Shown: positions 7,681 through 15,923 of the stretch, piece by piece
Layout of the letters: every line of letters starts with the position of its first letter
Numbering within the stretch: the first letter of the stretch is position 1
NCBI GenBank assembly: GCA_963841705.1
Contig: CAWJDY010000044.1
Coordinates: 124,001-188,000 of the forward strand
Direction: 5' to 3'
Length of the DNA: 64,000 nucleotides
Source: VAZQ01 sp963841705
GTDB taxonomy: Bacteria > Pseudomonadota > Alphaproteobacteria > Rhizobiales > Xanthobacteraceae
Program-made: the position numbers and the translations under genes
The notes under the pieces: model-generated
Databases searched by the model: none
Seen by the model: the letters and a program-made list of their open reading frames with translations, nothing else
What the model was told of the DNA's origin: nothing

Positions 7681-8133
7681 ATGACCAATCTCACGGTCAA
7701 CGAAAAAGCTTACGAGGTCAACGTTGAGCCCGACACGCCGCTGCTATGGGTCTTGCGCGATACGATCGGACTTGTCGGCACGCGCTATGGCTGTGGCATC
7801 GCCCAATGCGGTGCCTGCACGGTCCACATCGACGATGCGCCGGTGCGCTCGTGCTCGATGCCGATCGGCTCAATGGCGGCCGGCGCGAAGATCACTACGA
7901 TCGAGGGCCTTGCCAGCAACGGCACGCTGCACCCGGTTCAGCAAGCCTGGGTGGACCACGACGTCCCGCAATGCGGCTATTGCCAGAGCGGAATGATCAT
8001 GGCGGTTGTGGCGCTGCTCAAGCAGACCCCAAAGCCTACGGATGCCGATATCGACAGCGCAATCACCAACATCTGTCGCTGTGGCACATACCAGCGCATT
8101 CGTGCGGCAATCCACGCCGCGGCCGCCGCTTGA
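7681..8133 (+). CDS. iorA: Molybdenum hydroxylase small subunit, 2Fe-2S protein (isoquinoline 1-oxidoreductase alpha type)
   Basis: Electron-transfer subunit of a xanthine-oxidase-family enzyme; it carries two [2Fe-2S] clusters that pass electrons from the molybdopterin subunit. All eight ligands are visible: Cys38, Cys43, Cys46 and Cys58 (plant-ferredoxin type, CGIAQCGACTVH) and Cys98, Cys101, Cys132 and Cys134 (helical domain, CGYCQSGM and ICRCGTY). The length of 150 residues is normal. ATG 7681 follows CCCGGAGGAATGA, a strong ribosome-binding site. The large subunit gene begins 17 bases after the stop. The two-gene form without an FAD subunit is typical of IorAB and related aldehyde or N-heterocycle hydroxylases, so the true substrate may differ from isoquinoline. 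Confidence 0.93.
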   Translation: MTNLTVNEKAYEVNVEPDTPLLWVLRDTIGLVGTRYGCGIAQCGACTVHIDDAPVRSCSMPIGSMAAGAKITTIEGLASNGTLHPVQQAWVDHDVPQCGYCQSGMIMAVVALLKQTPKPTDADIDSAITNICRCGTYQRIRAAIHAAAAA

Positions 8134-8150
8134 GCCTGATCGAGGTTGCC

Positions 8151-10319
8151 ATGACATCTATTCACGAGATCGATCGCCGCTCGTTGCTGGCGAGCGCTGC
8201 CGCCATCGGCGGCGCGTTCGTGCTTGGCTTTGAGCTCCCCATTCGTTCCGATACGGCGCGCGCCGCCGACGGCGCACCGGAAATCAACGCCTGGGTCGTT
8301 GTTCATCCCGACGACAGCGTCACTCTGCGTTATCCGCGCGCGGAGATGGGTCAAGGCAGCTACACGGCCCTGCCTATGCTGCTCGCCGAAGAGCTCGAAT
8401 GCGCTTGGAGCAAGGTGAAGGTCGAGATCGTCGAGCCCGCCGTTAATCTCAGGCGCAACCGCATCTATGGCGACATGTTCTCGACCGGCAGCCGCACCGT
8501 TCGCGGGTCACAGGATTACGTGCGCAAGGCCGGTGCCGCAGCGCGCGAAATGCTTATCGCCGCTGCCGCCCAGGCGTGGCATGTGCCGGCGCAGGAGTGC
8601 CGGGCCGAGAACGGCCGCATCACCCACGGCCCGAGCGAACGTTCGGTCAATTTTGGCAAGCTCGCTGCGAGCGCGGCCAAGCTCGATCCGCCCAAAGACG
8701 TCAAGCTCAAGGATGCGAAGCAGTGGAGGCTTGCGGGCAAGCCGACCAGGCGGCTCGAGGTCAGCGACAAGGTCCAGGGCAAGCCAATCTACGGCATCGA
8801 TGTGCGGCTGCCCAACATGCTCTACGCATCGCTGATCCAATGTCCTGTGTTCAAGGGTGCGCTCAAGTCGGTCGATGAGACGAAGCTCAACGGTTTGCGT
8901 GGCGTCCGCACGGTCGTAAAACTTCCGAATGCGGTTGCTGTCGTTGCCGACTCGTGGTGGCGGGCAAAGACGGCCGCAGAAGCTCTGCAGCTCACCTGGG
9001 ACGACGGCGGCAACGGAGCGGTATCCAGTGAGTCCATCGCGGAATTCGTGCGCACCGGCCTGACTTCATCCGACGCCGGCCTCGGCCGCAAGCAAGGCAA
9101 CGTCGTTGAAGGCCTCAGCAAGGCAGCCAAGCGGATCGAGGCCGAGTATTTTGCGCCATTCCAGAGTCACGCGACCATGGAGCCGCAGAACTGCACGGCG
9201 CATGTCATCGGCGACAAGGCCGAGATCTGGGTTTCGACCCAGGATCCCGAGCGCTCCCTCAACGCGGCCGCGCAGGCGCTCGGTATACCCTCGGGAAATA
9301 TCGTTCTCCATCCCACGATGGTCGGCGGCGGCTTCGGCCGGCGTGGCGGCCCGCAAGACTTCGTTACGTTCGCAGCGCTTATAGCCAAGGACGCCGGAGC
9401 GCCGGTGAAGGTCCTCTGGAGCCGCGAAGAGGACATGCAGCACGACTTCTATCGGCCTGTCACGATGGCAAGGATGACGGCGGGTCTCGACGCGTCGGGC
9501 ATGCCCATTGCGTGGCACGTGCGGCTGGCCGGCCCATCGATCCTGGGACAGTTCCGACCCGATGCGATCAAGGGTGGCGTCGACACGCAAATGCAGGAGG
9601 GCTTCCTCGACGAGATGCCTTATGACATCGACCACTATCTCGTGGAGTATGCCTTGCGCGTGCCGCATGTGCCTGTCGGCTGGTGGCGCGCCGTGAACTT
9701 CAACCAGAACGACTTCTACAAGGAAAGTTTCATCGACGAGATGGCGCATGCGGCCGGTCAGGACCCGTATCAGTACCGTCGCAAGCTGATCGGCAGACAT
9801 CCGCACGCCAAGCGGTTTCTCGCGGTGCTCGATGCGGCGGCAACCAAGGCCGGCTGGGAGACGGCGCCTCCGCAGGGTGTCTACCGGGGCCTTGCGCTCA
9901 GCGAAGCCTACGGCAGCTATCAGGCGGCCGTGCTCGAAATGTCGCTCGGCGATGGCGGCGAGGTGCGCGTGCACCGCGTGGTGTATGCAATCGATCCCGG
10001 CCATGCGGTCAATCCGCTCACCATCGCGGAGCAGGCGGAAGGCGGGATCGTGTGGGGTCTCACGGGGACGCTCTACGGCGAGATCACCATCAAGAATGGG
10101 CGCGTGGAGCAATCGAACTTCCACGACTTCCAAATGTTGCGTCTCGCCGAGACGCCGAAGGTCGAAACCATCGTGATGCCGAGCGGCGGCTTCTGGGGCG
10201 GCTGCGGCGAGCCGCCGCCAGCGGTCATCGCTCCTGCGCTTTGCAATGCGATTTTTGCCGCCACCGGCAAGCGCATTCGCTCGCTGCCGCTGAAGAATCA
10301 GGATCTGCGCAAGGCGTGA
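8151..10319 (+). CDS. iorB: Molybdenum hydroxylase large subunit (isoquinoline 1-oxidoreductase beta type)
   Basis: Catalytic molybdopterin-cytosine-dinucleotide-binding subunit, 722 residues, hydroxylating an aromatic N-heterocycle or an aldehyde with water as oxygen source. The N-terminus EIDRRSLLASAAAIGGAF is a twin-arginine-type signal, so the pair is probably exported folded to the periplasm, the small subunit hitch-hiking. Visible features are AEMGQGSYTALPMLLAEEL near residue 65, GGGFGRRGG near 391 and WGGCGEPPPAVIAPAL near 685, which contains the expected catalytic Glu. I start at ATG 8151, because an open frame reaching back to 7746 only reads antisense-like sequence inside the small-subunit gene. 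The gene is flanked downstream by repeat copy B and then by molybdenum-related genes. Confidence 0.93.
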   Translation: MTSIHEIDRRSLLASAAAIGGAFVLGFELPIRSDTARAADGAPEINAWVVVHPDDSVTLRYPRAEMGQGSYTALPMLLAEELECAWSKVKVEIVEPAVNLRRNRIYGDMFSTGSRTVRGSQDYVRKAGAAAREMLIAAAAQAWHVPAQECRAENGRITHGPSERSVNFGKLAASAAKLDPPKDVKLKDAKQWRLAGKPTRRLEVSDKVQGKPIYGIDVRLPNMLYASLIQCPVFKGALKSVDETKLNGLRGVRTVVKLPNAVAVVADSWWRAKTAAEALQLTWDDGGNGAVSSESIAEFVRTGLTSSDAGLGRKQGNVVEGLSKAAKRIEAEYFAPFQSHATMEPQNCTAHVIGDKAEIWVSTQDPERSLNAAAQALGIPSGNIVLHPTMVGGGFGRRGGPQDFVTFAALIAKDAGAPVKVLWSREEDMQHDFYRPVTMARMTAGLDASGMPIAWHVRLAGPSILGQFRPDAIKGGVDTQMQEGFLDEMPYDIDHYLVEYALRVPHVPVGWWRAVNFNQNDFYKESFIDEMAHAAGQDPYQYRRKLIGRHPHAKRFLAVLDAAATKAGWETAPPQGVYRGLALSEAYGSYQAAVLEMSLGDGGEVRVHRVVYAIDPGHAVNPLTIAEQAEGGIVWGLTGTLYGEITIKNGRVEQSNFHDFQMLRLAETPKVETIVMPSGGFWGGCGEPPPAVIAPALCNAIFAATGKRIRSLPLKNQDLRKA

Positions 10320-10883
10320 GTGATCCGGAGCACAGGGGCCGGTGCCGGCGCGCTTACCTCTCAACCAGAGGTTGAAAAATCATTGTAGATTCGTTGTTGT
10401 TTACAATGGAGGACCGGCTTGCTCTCTCATTGGTTGTACTTGTTTACGAGATCCGGGGGGAGCGCATCGGGCGCTGTTTTGGCCAAACGAACCCGAGTGA
10501 GCGCGAGCTGAGCGTGGCATCTCGGCCGTAGGGGGCGACGCACCGCATCGTCCTGCCCTTCGCAACACGTTCGAACAGGGCGAGGCAGTGCCCCGCTCCT
10601 ACGAACACGGAGACAGTAGTCTCGCTCGCAAGACTCGCGGTAGACGCTGTTTCGGAATATCATCTTCCGCATAGGTCCCGGCGGCCTCATTGCAACACAG
10701 GCCGCCGGTCTTCGCCGATTGCTGCCTCGGAACCAGAAGCCGTCGCATACCCGTCGTAGTAGCCCTCAGCGGCTGCCAAGGCGGGATCGAGCAGCACGGC
10801 TTCATCTTCCTGTCCCGCCAAGTTCCTGATCAGTCATGACTTGATACTGTCCTGGAAGCCTCACACGTTAGGTCGGTCGAAAA
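10320..10883. other. Intergenic region with repeat copy B
   Basis: No protein gene supported. The first 200 bases are repeat copy B. The remainder (10528-10883) is ordinary GC-rich sequence and must hold the promoter of the downstream molybdenum transport operon, but I cannot point to a convincing promoter or metal-regulator operator. Confidence 0.65.
10330..10527. repeat. Long direct repeat, copy B (downstream of molybdenum hydroxylase)
   Basis: Same orientation as copy A at 7053-7254, from GCACAGGGGC to CATCTCGGCC, beginning 11 bases after the large-subunit stop codon. The two copies bracket the iorAB-like pair exactly, leaving only the 426-bp leader on the left. Confidence 0.8.
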
Positions 10884-11396
10884 GTGAGCGAAGCGATGGT
10901 TAGGTTAAATGAAATTCGCGCCGGAGAGTCGGTCGTGGAAATCACTCCGCCGAGCGACGCCGCGATTGTGTGCATTGGGCGTATTCATACGCCCTGGACC
11001 GATCGGCTGGCTTGTCCGCGCCAGGGTAGGCAAGACGGTCCCACCTGCCGGATTGAAGTATTCGGGCCGTGGGTGGCGGCCCTTGACGGAGTTACAGAGT
11101 ACGAGCGCCTGGAGGTGCTCTACTGGCTTCACGAGTTGCGTCGCGACTTGGTTCGTCAAAGTCCGCGCAATGACGGCATCGCCCGTGGCACGTTCTCACT
11201 CCGCACGCCCGCGCGCCCAAATCCGATCGGAACACAAATTGTGAAGCTGCTACGAGTTGACGGTGCGAATGTTTTCGTACGTGGCCTTGACTGCCTTGAC
11301 GGCACGCCGCTGCTCGATCTCAAACCTGATCGCTGCGCCTTCACGCCACTCGCTCCTCATCAGCCCGGAGATGACGATGTTGGGGATGCGAAGTGA
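10884..11396 (+). CDS. trmO: TrmO/TsaA-family SAM-dependent methyltransferase
   Basis: Member of the UPF0066/TrmO family, which in E. coli methylates N6-threonylcarbamoyladenosine at position 37 of tRNA. The beta-barrel core is clear: AIVCIGRIHTPWTD, then RIEVFGPWVAALDGV, LEVLYWLHE, the SAM-site hallmark RGTFSLRTPARPNPIGT and VFVRGLDCLDGTPLLDLKPD. Length 170 is typical for the short bacterial form. Two starts fit: GTG 10884 or ATG 10896 (MVRLNEIRAGES), the latter resembling family N-termini. It heads a run of genes (Mop protein, periplasmic protein, permease, ATPase) that all concern an oxyanion or chelate importer, so a role in metal handling rather than tRNA modification is possible; that is inference. 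Confidence 0.85.
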   Translation: MSEAMVRLNEIRAGESVVEITPPSDAAIVCIGRIHTPWTDRLACPRQGRQDGPTCRIEVFGPWVAALDGVTEYERLEVLYWLHELRRDLVRQSPRNDGIARGTFSLRTPARPNPIGTQIVKLLRVDGANVFVRGLDCLDGTPLLDLKPDRCAFTPLAPHQPGDDDVGDAK

Positions 11397-11451
11397 CAAT
11401 ACTGTACCACCACCCGTCGAGCTTTTTGACGCAGTATAGGGAAGGTTCCTA

Positions 11452-11643
11452 ATGAAACTCAGCGCACGCAATCAACTCAAGGGAAAGATTATTGATGTGG
11501 TGAAGGGCGTCACGACGTCTCACGTTCGCATTGAGATTGGGAGCGGCGTGATCGTCACGTCGTCGATCACCAACGAAGCTGTTGCCGATCTTGATCTCAA
11601 GGCGGGGATGATGCTTGGGCGGTCATCAAGGCTTCCGACGTGA
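11452..11643 (+). CDS. mop: Mop/TOBE molybdate-binding protein, frameshifted near the C-terminus
   Basis: Molbindin-type protein of one TOBE domain: MKLSARNQLKGKIIDVVKG, TTSHVRIEIGSGVIVTSSI, TNEAVADLDLKAG are textbook. Such proteins form hexamers storing molybdate or tungstate in the cytosol. After Lys-Ala-Gly the reading frame ends in a non-family tail and stops at 11643. Adding one G to the GGGG run at 11604-11607 restores AWAVIKASDVMIGK and moves the stop to 11655-11657, exactly the family ending and length (68 residues). The restored stop overlaps the GTG of the next gene. So either a one-base deletion in the strain or a base missed in sequencing. A GGAAGG element precedes ATG 11452. Confidence 0.85.
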   Translation: MKLSARNQLKGKIIDVVKGVTTSHVRIEIGSGVIVTSSITNEAVADLDLKAGMMLGRSSRLPT

Positions 11644-11653
11644 TGATCGGCAA

Positions 11654-12682
11654 GTGATTTCGCTCGACCGGCGCGCGCTCCTGGCGAGACTTGCGGCAGC
11701 TCTGCTCGCGTCGGATCGAGCGCTTGCGGCAGCCGTGACGGACAGCGCCGGACGCTCCGTTCCGGTACCTGCGCACGTCGAACGCGTCTTTCCCGCCGGG
11801 CCACCAGCAGCGATTATGTTATATACGCTTGCGCCTGACCTGCTGCTCGGCTGGCCGCGGGCCAATCATGCGCAAGAGTGTGCTTATATGCTGCCGGACG
11901 TTTGCGCCCGGCCGGAAGTTGGGCGCATCACCGGGCGCGGCAATACGGCAAATCTCGAAACAGTGCTGGGACTCAAGCCCGATCTTATTCTTGATGTCGG
12001 CTCCAGCAGCGAGACGTTCGCATCGCTCGCCGCGCGCGTCCAGAATCAGACCGGTATTCCTTACGCGCTGCTCGACGGGCGCTTCGTCGCACTATCCCTG
12101 GCCTATCAGAAGCTCGGTCAGCTCATTGGCCGGCAGCCCGAGGCCGAGAGCTTGGCCGACTACACGTACCGCACCTTGTCGGCGGTCACCGAGCGCATCG
12201 CAAACGTAACAGCCGAGCAGCGCCCGCGCGTCTATTATGCGCGCGGGCCGCGCGAACTCGTGACCGGCCTCGGCGGCTCGATCAACGTCGAGACGATCGA
12301 GCTGATTGGCTACAATGTCGCGGGTGGGACTTCGGGCGGACTTGCCAATGTTTCGATCGAGCAGGTTCTGCTGTGGAATCCGGATGTCATCGTCACCATC
12401 GACTTGGAATTTTTTGGTGCCGTTCGCAGTAATCCAGCGTGGGCGTCGGTCAAGGCCGTGCGCGACAACCGGGTGCATCTGTCGCCGAAAATGCCGTTTG
12501 GATGGGTGGATTTTCCGCCTGGTCCCAACCGCTTGATCGGCCTGTGGTGGCTCGCCAAGATTCTTTATCCGGAGCGTTTCCCCGAGGATATGCGCTCGCT
12601 CATGCGCGAGTTCTATGCGCATTTTTATCATGTCACTCCAACCGACGCGCAGATCGATCACGTGCTGGCGGGGCGGGATTGA
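11654..12682 (+). CDS. ABC importer periplasmic binding protein (BtuF/MolA class), probable molybdate or tungstate
   Basis: Cluster A-II (class III) binding protein of 342 residues with two lobes joined by a rigid helix. I start at GTG 11654, which overlaps the restored stop of the mop gene as GTGA; the open frame before it is mop sequence. The N-terminus ISLDRRALLARLAAALLA ending at Ala-Leu-Ala-Ala-Ala is a twin-arginine-like or Sec signal. Core segments include ILDVGSSSETFASLA, RVYYARGPRELVTGLGGS and NPDVIVTIDLEFFGA. The motif FGWVDFPPGPNRLIGLWWLA near the C-terminus occurs in MolA-like binding proteins that take molybdate and tungstate; combined with the mop neighbour this is my preferred substrate, with iron-siderophore or cobalamin as alternatives. 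Confidence 0.85.
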   Translation: MISLDRRALLARLAAALLASDRALAAAVTDSAGRSVPVPAHVERVFPAGPPAAIMLYTLAPDLLLGWPRANHAQECAYMLPDVCARPEVGRITGRGNTANLETVLGLKPDLILDVGSSSETFASLAARVQNQTGIPYALLDGRFVALSLAYQKLGQLIGRQPEAESLADYTYRTLSAVTERIANVTAEQRPRVYYARGPRELVTGLGGSINVETIELIGYNVAGGTSGGLANVSIEQVLLWNPDVIVTIDLEFFGAVRSNPAWASVKAVRDNRVHLSPKMPFGWVDFPPGPNRLIGLWWLAKILYPERFPEDMRSLMREFYAHFYHVTPTDAQIDHVLAGRD

Positions 12683-12695
12683 TGACCATTATCAG

Positions 12696-13715
12696 ATGAG
12701 CAGTCGCCGCTCCGCCGTGCCCGGCTTCGCGATTGCGGTCGGCGTGCTGGTCGCCGGATTTCTGGTCGCGTTCACCGTCGGGCGCTATCCGGTCGGCCTT
12801 AGCGATCTCGTCGGCGCGCTGGCCTCGAAGGCGCTTGGTCATCGCACGGACGTGTCTCCTGCCATCGAGAGCGTGATCCTGCAGGTACGTGGGCCGCGCG
12901 TTCTCGCTGCTGTATTGGTCGGGGCTGCGCTCGCGCTTGCCGGCACCGCGTTTCAGGGCCTCTTTCGTAATCCGCTGGTATCGCCGGATATCCTCGGCGC
13001 GTCCTCGGGCGCGGCGCTTGGCGCCGTGGTCGGCATTTATTTTTCCCTCGGCGTGTTGGCCATTCAAGCTGTCGCCTTCGTCGGCGGCCTAATCGCGGTC
13101 GCTGCAGTCTACGTGATCGGTTCGGCGGTACGATCGCGCGATCCGATCCTCGTCCTGGTGCTGACCGGCGTCGTCGTCGGTTCACTGTTCGGCGCCGGCG
13201 TTGGTTTGGTGAAATATCTTGCCGATCCTTACAATCAGCTCCCTGCCATGACCTTCTGGCTGTTGGGCAGCCTCTCGGCTACGACTGCGCACGACCTCGT
13301 TTCCTTGCTCGGTCCGATCACGCTGGGTGGCATCGTGCTGATGGCCTTGCGCTGGCGCATGAACGTGATGTCGCTGCCCGAGGAAGAAGCGCGTGCGCTC
13401 GGGGTTGCGACTGGTCCGCTGCGAATAGCGATCATTGCGTCTGCCACACTCGTGACCTCTGCGAGCGTCGCGGCGGCTGGGGTCATCGGTTGGGTCGGGC
13501 TGGTCGTGCCGCATCTCGCGCGTTCTCTGGTCGGGCCTGACTTCCCGCGCCTGCTCCCGGCCGCCGCCATTCTCGGCGGTGGTTATCTCCTCCTCATCGA
13601 TACGATTGCGCGCACCATGGCCCAAGTCGAAATCCCGCTCGGCATTCTCACAGCCGTTATCGGCACACCGTTTTTCATTTGGCTCCTAGCGAGCGTGCAA
13701 AAAACCTGGTCATGA
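12696..13715 (+). CDS. FecCD/BtuC/MolB-type ABC permease
   Basis: Inner-membrane permease of the type II importer fold, 339 residues with about ten helices, expected to act as a homodimer. Diagnostic segments are the PRVLAAVLVGAALALAGTAF and QGLFRNPLVSPDILGASSGA region near residues 65-105, and the ATPase-contacting helix VAAAGVIGWVGLVVPHLARS with the following Gly-Pro-Asp-Phe-Pro. The start is ATG 12696, 13 bases after the binding-protein stop; a longer open frame from 12615 is antisense-quality sequence inside the previous gene. The stop overlaps the ATG of the ATPase gene by four bases. Its substrate is set by the binding protein, for which see that entry. Confidence 0.92.
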   Translation: MSSRRSAVPGFAIAVGVLVAGFLVAFTVGRYPVGLSDLVGALASKALGHRTDVSPAIESVILQVRGPRVLAAVLVGAALALAGTAFQGLFRNPLVSPDILGASSGAALGAVVGIYFSLGVLAIQAVAFVGGLIAVAAVYVIGSAVRSRDPILVLVLTGVVVGSLFGAGVGLVKYLADPYNQLPAMTFWLLGSLSATTAHDLVSLLGPITLGGIVLMALRWRMNVMSLPEEEARALGVATGPLRIAIIASATLVTSASVAAAGVIGWVGLVVPHLARSLVGPDFPRLLPAAAILGGGYLLLIDTIARTMAQVEIPLGILTAVIGTPFFIWLLASVQKTWS

Positions 13716-14473
13716 CGCTCGAAGGACACAGCCTCACCATCGGTTATCCTGACCGCATTGTGGGAGTGGGGCTTGATGTCGCCCTGACCAATGGTGAGGT
13801 GCTGGCGCTTCTTGGTCCGAACGGCGGTGGCAAGACCACCCTTCTGAAGACCCTTCTTGGTTTGCTCACGCCGAAGGCGGGAGAGGTGCGGATTGATGGA
13901 AGGGCGCTCTCTGCTCGTTCCATTCGCGAGCGTGCGCGCCTGATCGCGTACGTGCCGCAGACCCATGTTGCGACGTTCGCCTTTCCGGTGGAAACTGTGG
14001 TGTTGATGGGTCGGACGGCACACGGCAATCTCTTCAGCCGGCCGACGGCCAAGGACCACGAGGTCGCCGCGGTCGTGCTCGAACATCTCGGCATCGCGCA
14101 GCTTGCCGAGCGGCCCTACACCATGATTTCAGGGGGTGAGCGCCAGCTAGTGCTGCTCGCCCGTGCGCTCGCGCAAGAGCCGCAGTTCATTGTGCTCGAT
14201 GAGCCTACCGCCAGCCTTGACTTCGGCAACCAGGGGAAAGTAATGCGCGAGATCCGCTCACTCGCCGCCTCCGGGCACGGGGTGCTGTTTACCACGCATG
14301 ATCCGAACCATGCACTGCGCGCGGCTGATCGCGCTTATTTGCTGCGCAGCGGCGAACGGCTCGCTGAAGGCCCGGTCGAGCAGGTGTTAACGCAAGAGCG
14401 GCTCGAAGCGCTCTATGACGCGCGAGTTCACAAGATAGCAGGTGCCTCAGGCATCGCCTTTCTCCCGGGTTGA
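13712..14473 (+). CDS. ABC importer ATPase (FecE/BtuD/MolC type)
   Basis: Cytoplasmic ATPase, 253 residues, energising the preceding permease. All motifs are present: Walker A GPNGGGKTT, Q-loop AYVPQTH, signature SGGERQLVLLARAL, Walker B FIVLDEPTASLD and the switch His in FTTHDPNHAL. The start ATG 13712 overlaps the permease stop (ATGA), the usual translational coupling. This closes the five-gene run trmO, mop, binding protein, permease, ATPase. The next gene is convergent and I see no strong terminator hairpin in the 100-bp gap. Confidence 0.93.
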   Translation: MTLEGHSLTIGYPDRIVGVGLDVALTNGEVLALLGPNGGGKTTLLKTLLGLLTPKAGEVRIDGRALSARSIRERARLIAYVPQTHVATFAFPVETVVLMGRTAHGNLFSRPTAKDHEVAAVVLEHLGIAQLAERPYTMISGGERQLVLLARALAQEPQFIVLDEPTASLDFGNQGKVMREIRSLAASGHGVLFTTHDPNHALRAADRAYLLRSGERLAEGPVEQVLTQERLEALYDARVHKIAGASGIAFLPG

Positions 14474-14574
14474 CGGCAAATTCACGATCGCAACGGCTCC
14501 TGTGCACCAAGGGCGGTGTCGTTTGTGACGCAGTAGCGATAGGGAGAACCGTCGCCTGGAGTATGGCAGTGCTC

Positions 14575-15567
14575 CTAGGGTATCAGGACCGCTGCGCCTT
14601 GCAGCCGGCCCTCGCGCAGATCGGAAAGCGCGGCATTTGCCTCCGCAAGAGGATAGGGTACGACCTGCGTCTTCACGCCGGATTGTGGGGCAATCGACAG
14701 GAATTCCACAGCATCGGCGCGGGTGAGATTGGCGACCGAGACCACGTGCCGCTCCTCCCAGAGAAGAGAATAGGGAAAGCTCGGAATATCCGACATGTGA
14801 ATGCCCCCGCACACCACGCGGCCGCCCTTGCGCACGGCCGCAAGCGCCAGCGGAACCAGGGCGCCGACCGGAGCGAAGATGATGGCGGCATCCAGCGGCT
14901 CCGGCGGCAGCTCGTTGGAGGCACCCGCCCATGTCGCGCCGAGCGACCGCGCAAACGCCTGCGCAGCGGTGTCGCCGCCGCGGGTGAAGGCATAAACGCG
15001 CCGGCCTTGCCAGGACGCGACCTGGCAAAGGATATGCGCGGCGGCGCCGAAGCCGTAAAGCCCGAGCGAGCGAAGCGTGATCCCCTCCCCCGCAATGCGG
15101 TAGCTGCGCCAGCCGATCAGCCCGGCGCAGAGGAGCGGCGCCGCTTCCGCATCGTCCATCTGCTGCGGCAGGGGAAAACAGTAGCGCGCATCCGCGATCG
15201 TGTGGGTCGCATAGCCGCCGTCGCGGGTGTAGCCCGTGAACAATGGGCGATCGCACAAGTTCTCGCGACCGGCCAAGCAATATGCACAAACGCCGCACGT
15301 GAAACCGAGCCATGGCACACCTACGCGGTCGCCCACTGCAAATCCCGCAACTCCGTCGCCGATCGCGGCGATGCGGCCCACGATCTCATGGCCTGGAACG
15401 ACGGGGAGCTTCGGGAGCGGCAACTCGCCGTCGACCACGTGCAAATCGGTGCGGCATACGCCGCACGCCGCAATCTCAACCCGGATCTCGCCTTGCGCAG
15501 GGCGAGGGGCAGGCCGCTCCCGCATCACGAGCGGCGTGCGCAGCTCCTCCAGCACCATTGCCCGCAT
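14575..15567 (-). CDS. Zinc-dependent alcohol dehydrogenase family protein
   Basis: Medium-chain NAD(P)-dependent dehydrogenase, 330 residues, oxidising an alcohol or reducing an aldehyde. Catalytic zinc ligands are Cys38 (GVCRTDLH), His60-Glu61 (GHEIVG) and a later Cys; the structural zinc is held by Cys91, Cys94, Cys97 and Cys105 (FTCGVCAYCLAGRENLC). The nucleotide-binding turn LGLYGFGAAAH lies near residue 168. The TGYTRDGGYATHTIADARY segment places it in the AdhP-like bacterial group that often acts on short-chain or aromatic alcohols. The gene is convergent with the ABC ATPase gene and stands alone. Confidence 0.92.
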   Translation of the reverse strand: MRAMVLEELRTPLVMRERPAPRPAQGEIRVEIAACGVCRTDLHVVDGELPLPKLPVVPGHEIVGRIAAIGDGVAGFAVGDRVGVPWLGFTCGVCAYCLAGRENLCDRPLFTGYTRDGGYATHTIADARYCFPLPQQMDDAEAAPLLCAGLIGWRSYRIAGEGITLRSLGLYGFGAAAHILCQVASWQGRRVYAFTRGGDTAAQAFARSLGATWAGASNELPPEPLDAAIIFAPVGALVPLALAAVRKGGRVVCGGIHMSDIPSFPYSLLWEERHVVSVANLTRADAVEFLSIAPQSGVKTQVVPYPLAEANAALSDLREGRLQGAAVLIP

Positions 15568-15923
15568 GGTCAGGTCGCACTCCGGCGAGATCGATCCACA
15601 ACGGTCCCGCGCACGCGTTTGCTCCTCGGCCCATTGTAGCGGAGGCGTTGGAGTGATAGGCGCCGCTATGAACGCTGTCGCCCTGATTTAAGCGAGGGCC
15701 ATCATTGCCGCAATCCGCGCTGCGAACGTCGGCCTACTCCACCGTCATGCGCGGGCTCGACCCGCGCATCCATCTTCTTTCGAGGAGAATGGATTGCACT
15801 GGACCTCGGGCCTGCCCGAGGTCCACATCTAGAGTGTCTCAAGTCGGGTGAACCCGACTTGTGCTGTCAAGCCCGGCAATGACACGCTGTGGTCCGAGTC
15901 AATCTCGCGGGAACATCTGACCC
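15568..15923. other. Divergent intergenic region with palindromic repeat cluster
   Basis: Separates the alcohol dehydrogenase gene from pepN. Apart from the repeat cluster at 15742-15884 I see no gene. The pepN promoter must lie between the repeats and 15924 or upstream of them. Confidence 0.65.
15742..15884. repeat. Composite palindromic repeat (three hairpins)
   Basis: Three perfect or near-perfect hairpins in a row: ATGCGCGGG-ctcga-CCCGCGCAT at 15747-15769, TGGACCTCGGGC-ct-GCCCGAGGTCCA at 15800-15825 and AAGTCGGGT-ga-ACCCGACTT at 15841-15860, closing with GCCCGGCAATGACAC. The left end CGTCATGCGCGGG and the right end form the outer ends of one composite element related to 6681-6767. Confidence 0.8.

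Noticed and set aside
7746..8150. N-terminal extension of the hydroxylase large subunit
   Set aside because: Overlaps the small subunit in a different frame; the twin-arginine signal directly after ATG 8151 fixes the real start.
9066..10364. 432-codon minus-strand frame
   Set aside because: Shadow of the molybdenum hydroxylase large subunit, extending into repeat copy B.
11654..14473. Vitamin B12 or ferric siderophore importer
   Set aside because: Kept only as an alternative: no TonB-dependent receptor, cobalamin riboswitch or Fur-type box is visible, whereas a Mop gene is directly coupled.
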